Assembly (NCBI RefSeq): GCF_001557325.1 | Contig: NZ_LSJS01000275.1 | Span: 1-36,018, forward strand | Direction: 5' to 3' | DNA: 36,018 bases | Source of the DNA: Erythrobacter donghaensis | GTDB lineage: Bacteria; Pseudomonadota; Alphaproteobacteria; Sphingomonadales; Sphingomonadaceae | Shown here: one piece after another, positions 32,967-36,018 of the stretch | Position numbering within the stretch: the first letter of the stretch is position 1 | Layout of the letters: each line of letters begins with the position of its first letter | Program-made: the position numbers and the translations under genes | The notes under the pieces: model-generated | Told to the model about the DNA's origin: nothing | Database searches by the model: none | What the model saw: the letters and a program-made list of their open reading frames with translations, nothing else

Positions 32967-34529
32967 TCACGCGCCCACCTTGGCCAGATCCTCCAGCATC
33001 AGCCCCGCGGTCGCCTTGGCGCTGCCGACCACGCCCGGGATGCCCGCGCCGGGGTGCGTGCCCGCGCCGACGAGGTAGTAGTTGTCGATCACGTCGTCGC
33101 GGTTGTGGCCGCGCAGCCAGGCGCTCTGCCACAGCACCGGCTCGAGGCTGAAGGCGCTGCCCATGTGGGCGTTGAGATCGGCCTTGAAGTCCTTGGGGGC
33201 ATAGCTGAACTTCGTTACGATCCGCGCGTGGATGTCGGGGATCAGCCGCCGCTCCAGCTCGTCCAGGATCATCTTCTCGAGGCGCGGCCCGACCTCGTCC
33301 CAATCGAGCGGCATCTTGCCCATGTGGCTCACCGGCACGAGCGCGTAGAAGGTGCTCTTGCCCGCGGGCGCCATGCTCGGATCGGTCACGGTCGGGTGGT
33401 GGAGGTAGATCGCGAAATCCTCGGGCACCACGCCGTTCTTGTAGATGTCGTCGAGCAGGCCCTTGTAGCGCTTGGCGAACAGGATCATGTGGTGCGGGAT
33501 GCCGGGCCAGGTGCCCTCCAGCCCGAAGTGCACCACGAAGAGGCTGGGCGAGAAGCTCTTGCGGTTCAGGGACTTCGCCATCTGCTTGCCGCGCTCGGAG
33601 CCCGACAGCAGGTCCTTGTAGGAATGCATGATGTCGGCATTGCTCGCCACCGCATCGAAGCGCTGGCGGAAGCCGCTCTTCGTCTCGACCTCGGTCGCGC
33701 GCGTGCCGAGCGTATGCACCTGCACCACCGGATCGCCGACGCGCATCGTGCCGCCCAAGCGCTCGAAATGGCGCACCATGCCCGCGATCAGCCGGTTGGT
33801 CCCGCCGCGCGCCCACCACACGCCGCCGTCCTTCTCCAGCTTGTGGATCAGGGCGTAGATCGACGAGGTGTTCATCGGGTTGCCGCCGACCAGCAGCGTG
33901 TGGAAGCTCAAGGCCTCGCGCAGCTTGGGGTGTTCGACATAGCTCGACACCATCGAATAGACCGAGCGCCACGCCTGTTCCTTGATGAGCGCCGGGGCGG
34001 CCTTCAGCATCGACTTGAAATCGAGGAACGGCACGGTGCCGAGCTTGAGGTAGCCTTCCTTGTAGACCCGCTCGGAATATTCGAGGAAGCGCGCATAGCC
34101 TGCAACGTCGGCGGGGTTGAGCTTGGCGATTTCGGAATTGAGGCTGGCCTCGTCGTTCGAATAGTCGAAATTCGTGCCATCGGGCCAGTTGAGGCGGTAG
34201 AAGGGCATGACCTTCATCAGCTCGACATCCTCGGCGATGTCGTGGCCGGTCAGTTCCCACAATTCCTTGAGGCAGGGCGGATCGGTGATCACGGTCGGCC
34301 CGGCATCGAAGGTGAAGCCGTCCTTCTCCCAGAAATAGGCGCGCCCGCCGGGCTTGTCGCGGCTCTCGATCACGGTGGTCGCGATCCCGGCCGATTGCAG
34401 GCGGATAGCGAGCGCCATGCCGCCGAAACCGGCGCCGATCACGCAGGCGGTGCGGCCTTCATAGCGCTGCGCGAGCGCGGGGTTCACGCCCTTGGCCCCT
34501 GAGAGGTTGAGCTTCGCATCGGCGTTCAT
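32967..34529 (-). CDS. crtI: Phytoene desaturase
   Basis: A 520-residue flavoprotein. The FAD-binding motif VIGAGFGGMALAIRL (30-44) is followed by KPGGRAYFWEKDGFTFDAGPTVITDP. The CrtI C-terminal signature VGAGTHPGAGIPGVVGSAKATA is complete. It converts phytoene to lycopene in four steps at the membrane, with FAD. The ATG overlaps the crtY stop (ATGA), so both are translated from one message. The extra N-terminal leader of about 25 residues (MNADAKLNLSGAKGVNPALA) is longer than usual. Two tandem hairpins follow the stop. Confidence 0.95.
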   Translation of the reverse strand: MNADAKLNLSGAKGVNPALAQRYEGRTACVIGAGFGGMALAIRLQSAGIATTVIESRDKPGGRAYFWEKDGFTFDAGPTVITDPPCLKELWELTGHDIAEDVELMKVMPFYRLNWPDGTNFDYSNDEASLNSEIAKLNPADVAGYARFLEYSERVYKEGYLKLGTVPFLDFKSMLKAAPALIKEQAWRSVYSMVSSYVEHPKLREALSFHTLLVGGNPMNTSSIYALIHKLEKDGGVWWARGGTNRLIAGMVRHFERLGGTMRVGDPVVQVHTLGTRATEVETKSGFRQRFDAVASNADIMHSYKDLLSGSERGKQMAKSLNRKSFSPSLFVVHFGLEGTWPGIPHHMILFAKRYKGLLDDIYKNGVVPEDFAIYLHHPTVTDPSMAPAGKSTFYALVPVSHMGKMPLDWDEVGPRLEKMILDELERRLIPDIHARIVTKFSYAPKDFKADLNAHMGSAFSLEPVLWQSAWLRGHNRDDVIDNYYLVGAGTHPGAGIPGVVGSAKATAGLMLEDLAKVGA

Positions 34530-35773
34530 GCCGGGGTCTCCGTTTTGAAAGGCTTGCCTGAAGAAAACAGCGCACGAATGGCGCGCGGGATAGCTACGGG
34601 CGGCTTGCCCGTGAGGATGCGCAGCCGATCGGGCCAGGTCGATCTCCCTGCGTAGAAGCGTTCGACCAGTCGGCCTTGCAGCGCGTAGAAATGCTCGAAC
34701 ACCACCACCCGCTTGCCCGGCTCGGCGGCCTCGAACAGCATGCGGCTGAGCATCCGGTAATAGGCGGTCGCGCGCCAGTGACGCCGGGCGCGGCGCGCGC
34801 AGAAGGCGGCGAGCTCCTCGCCCCTCAGCTCCGGGCGGCGCGCGATCAGCCGCGCGATGGCGAGCGCATTGCTGGCGGCGAAGGGCAGGGTGTAGCTGGT
34901 GAGCGGGTGCGAGAAGCCCCCGCGCGCGCCTGCCAGCGCGACGCCGGGGATCGCGACCTCGGCGGTGGCGGCGGCGAAGTCCCCGCCCGAGATCACGGGA
35001 AGAATGCCCGCCTCCTGATCGATCACCTCCCCCTTCCAGCCGTTGCGGTGGGCATATTCGGCGACGCGGCCCTTGAGCACCTCGGCGTCCATCTTCGGCT
35101 GATCGGCATAATAGGTGTCCTCGATGAACACCTCGTCCTCGCTGAGCGGGAGGACATAGACGAAGCGGTAGGCCTCGCCATTGCCGTGGGGGGCGAGCTG
35201 ATCGACACCCGCGTCCATGATGACGGGGCGGGTGAGGCCATGGGGTTTCTCGCAGCGGAAGTGCTGGCCGAGGAATACCTGCCAGCCGCCCGCGAGGTGC
35301 TGCGAGGTCTTGAACGGGCGGCAGTCGATCACGCGCCGGGCGGCGAGGCGCGTGCCATCCCCCAGCGTCACGCCGGCTGCGTCAAGCGCCGCCGCTCTGG
35401 TCTCCAGCATCACCCGCTCGGGCGGGAGCTCTTCGGTCAGCGCGCGGTGGAATTCGGCGCTGGCGAGCGAGCGGTAGGCGGTCGGCAGGGTGCGGGTGAG
35501 GCGCGGGAAGGTGATGTCGTAGCCCGCGTCCCAGCCGTTGAGGTGGAAGCCCGCCATCAGCGCGCGTTCGCGTTCGGGAATGTCGGTCTCGAACCAGCTC
35601 CAGCGGTGGTGGCCGCCGAGCGTGCGCCCGGCCTCGACCACGAGGAAGCGGCATTCGGGCGCATGGCGGTGGAGCGCCAGCGCGATCAAGCCTCCCGCCA
35701 GCCCGCCGCCGACGATGATCACGTCATGCGCGGACTCCTCGGGCACGGGGCTGGCGGGCGTTGAATCGACCAT
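34526..35773 (-). CDS. crtY: Lycopene beta-cyclase
   Basis: A 415-residue flavoprotein-like cyclase. It shows HDVIIVGGGLAGGLIALAL (16-34), LGGHHRWSWFE, a region with FLGQHF, YVLPLSEDEVFIEDTYY and the cyclase landmark GGFSHPLTSYTLPFA. It closes both ends of lycopene to give beta-carotene. ATG 35773 gives the expected N-terminus just before the dinucleotide-binding motif; a longer frame to 35875 runs through promoter-like sequence and is not preferred. No strong ribosome site precedes it. It is the first gene of the carotenoid run and its promoter should lie between it and the divergent gene at 35928. Confidence 0.95.
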   Translation of the reverse strand: MVDSTPASPVPEESAHDVIIVGGGLAGGLIALALHRHAPECRFLVVEAGRTLGGHHRWSWFETDIPERERALMAGFHLNGWDAGYDITFPRLTRTLPTAYRSLASAEFHRALTEELPPERVMLETRAAALDAAGVTLGDGTRLAARRVIDCRPFKTSQHLAGGWQVFLGQHFRCEKPHGLTRPVIMDAGVDQLAPHGNGEAYRFVYVLPLSEDEVFIEDTYYADQPKMDAEVLKGRVAEYAHRNGWKGEVIDQEAGILPVISGGDFAAATAEVAIPGVALAGARGGFSHPLTSYTLPFAASNALAIARLIARRPELRGEELAAFCARRARRHWRATAYYRMLSRMLFEAAEPGKRVVVFEHFYALQGRLVERFYAGRSTWPDRLRILTGKPPVAIPRAIRALFSSGKPFKTETPA

Positions 35774-35849
35774 CGGTGAATGCCCTAGGCGAGGCGGCGA
35801 TAATGGGCAATCGAATGCGGGGATCGCGCCGGAATTGCCGGAAGATTGG

Positions 35850-35863
35850 AATGTTGCAACATT
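35850..35863. promoter_or_regulatory. Perfect palindrome AATGTTGCAACATT in the crtY promoter gap
   Basis: A 14-base perfect palindrome, followed by another ACATT at 35872-35876, lies in the 154-base gap between crtY and the divergent exported-protein gene. It is a good candidate for an operator controlling carotenoid genes, the divergent gene or both. The PpsR/CrtJ consensus TGT-N12-ACA does not fit. Confidence 0.45.
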
Positions 35864-35927
35864 ACGCGGAAACATTGGAGCACACCCGCGTTTCGCCGGT
35901 CAAACCCCTCTCCAGGATCGAACCACC

Positions 35928-36018
35928 ATGAAGAACCGCCCCGCGCTTGCCCCGCTCACGCTCGCCCTTGCGCTGTGCGCCGCGCCAGCGCTTGCCTCGC
36001 AAACCGCCGAGGCCGATG
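35928..36018 (+). CDS. Start of an exported protein, cut by the window edge
   Basis: Thirty residues are visible: a Sec signal beginning MKNRPALAPLTLALALCAAP and continuing to a likely cleavage after ALA in ALASQTAEAD. AGGA lies about 12 bases before ATG 35928. The mature protein lies outside the window, so family and function cannot be given. The gene is divergent from crtY and shares its promoter gap. Confidence 0.6.
   Translation, partial: MKNRPALAPLTLALALCAAPALASQTAEAD

Noticed and set aside
33054..34502. Plus-strand open frame of 482 codons opposite crtI
   Set aside because: It is antisense to a complete crtI with all signatures, with no ribosome site and no domain.
35850..35876. PpsR/CrtJ-type operator for carotenoid genes
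   Set aside because: No TGT-N12-ACA spacing exists in the gap; the palindrome has a different architecture, and no photosynthesis genes are in the window.
1..36018. CRISPR arrays, tRNA or rRNA genes, insertion sequences, phage genes
   Set aside because: No regularly spaced repeats, no cloverleaf-like or rRNA-like stretches that I could recognise, and no transposase, integrase or phage motifs were found.

Overview
The window reads as chromosomal DNA of a GC-rich, carotenoid-making alphaproteobacterium, most likely Sphingomonadales and probably the Erythrobacter/Porphyrobacter group. The grounds are the crtY-crtI-crtB carotenoid genes with a LOG-family gene beside crtB, a TorF-type porin, a DUF6481 protein, and many Tat, Sec and lipoprotein exports. 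This placement is inference from gene content; no rRNA or other marker gene is present. I saw no tRNA, rRNA, CRISPR array, insertion sequence or prophage.

Layout. 1-2000: the end of a sodium:solute (NSS/SNF) symporter overlapping a lipoprotein amidohydrolase. 2046-2240: a possible acetyltransferase remnant. 2240-5810 (minus): two tandem paralogous exported proteins of a family I cannot name, preceded by a small basic repeat protein. 5946-8005 (plus): a divergent OmpR-type regulator and histidine kinase. The divergent promoter gap holds three TGTAACG half-sites. 8312-12257: a fatty acid desaturase, an ABC-F ATPase and a secreted protein of unknown function. 12560-13312: three small genes ending in a DUF6481 protein. 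13347-13735: a decayed, frameshifted TonB-receptor-like fragment. 13774-17135 (minus): an Ntn-hydrolase acylase and a TorF porin with a strong terminator.

17387-19266 (minus): an SDR and a zinc alcohol dehydrogenase, apparently one operon. 19414-22396 (plus): a beta-propeller phytase, a Tat-exported PhoX-like phosphatase and a GDT1-like membrane protein, with a plausible Pho box upstream. 22514-24138 (plus): Dps, 6-phosphogluconolactonase and a Nudix hydrolase. 24141-26649: dinB and a divergent Bcr/CflA efflux pump.

26646-35773 is one long minus-strand run. In transcription order it holds crtY, crtI, a barstar-like gene, a CPCC zinc-ribbon gene, LOG, crtB, an NTF2/SnoaL-like exported protein, a biotin carboxylase alpha subunit, a palindromic repeat element and the carboxyltransferase beta subunit. 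Many neighbours share ATGA stop/start overlaps. The barstar-CPCC pair is visibly lower in GC than its surroundings and interrupts the carotenoid genes. A new exported protein begins at 35928.

How the genes work together. CrtB makes phytoene, CrtI desaturates it to lycopene and CrtY cyclises it to beta-carotene. The acyl-CoA carboxylase subunits form one enzyme. Phytase and PhoX form a phosphate-scavenging pair. The two-component system probably controls itself and the divergent exported-protein operon. The least explained parts are that exported-protein operon and the immunity-like pair inside the carotenoid cluster.
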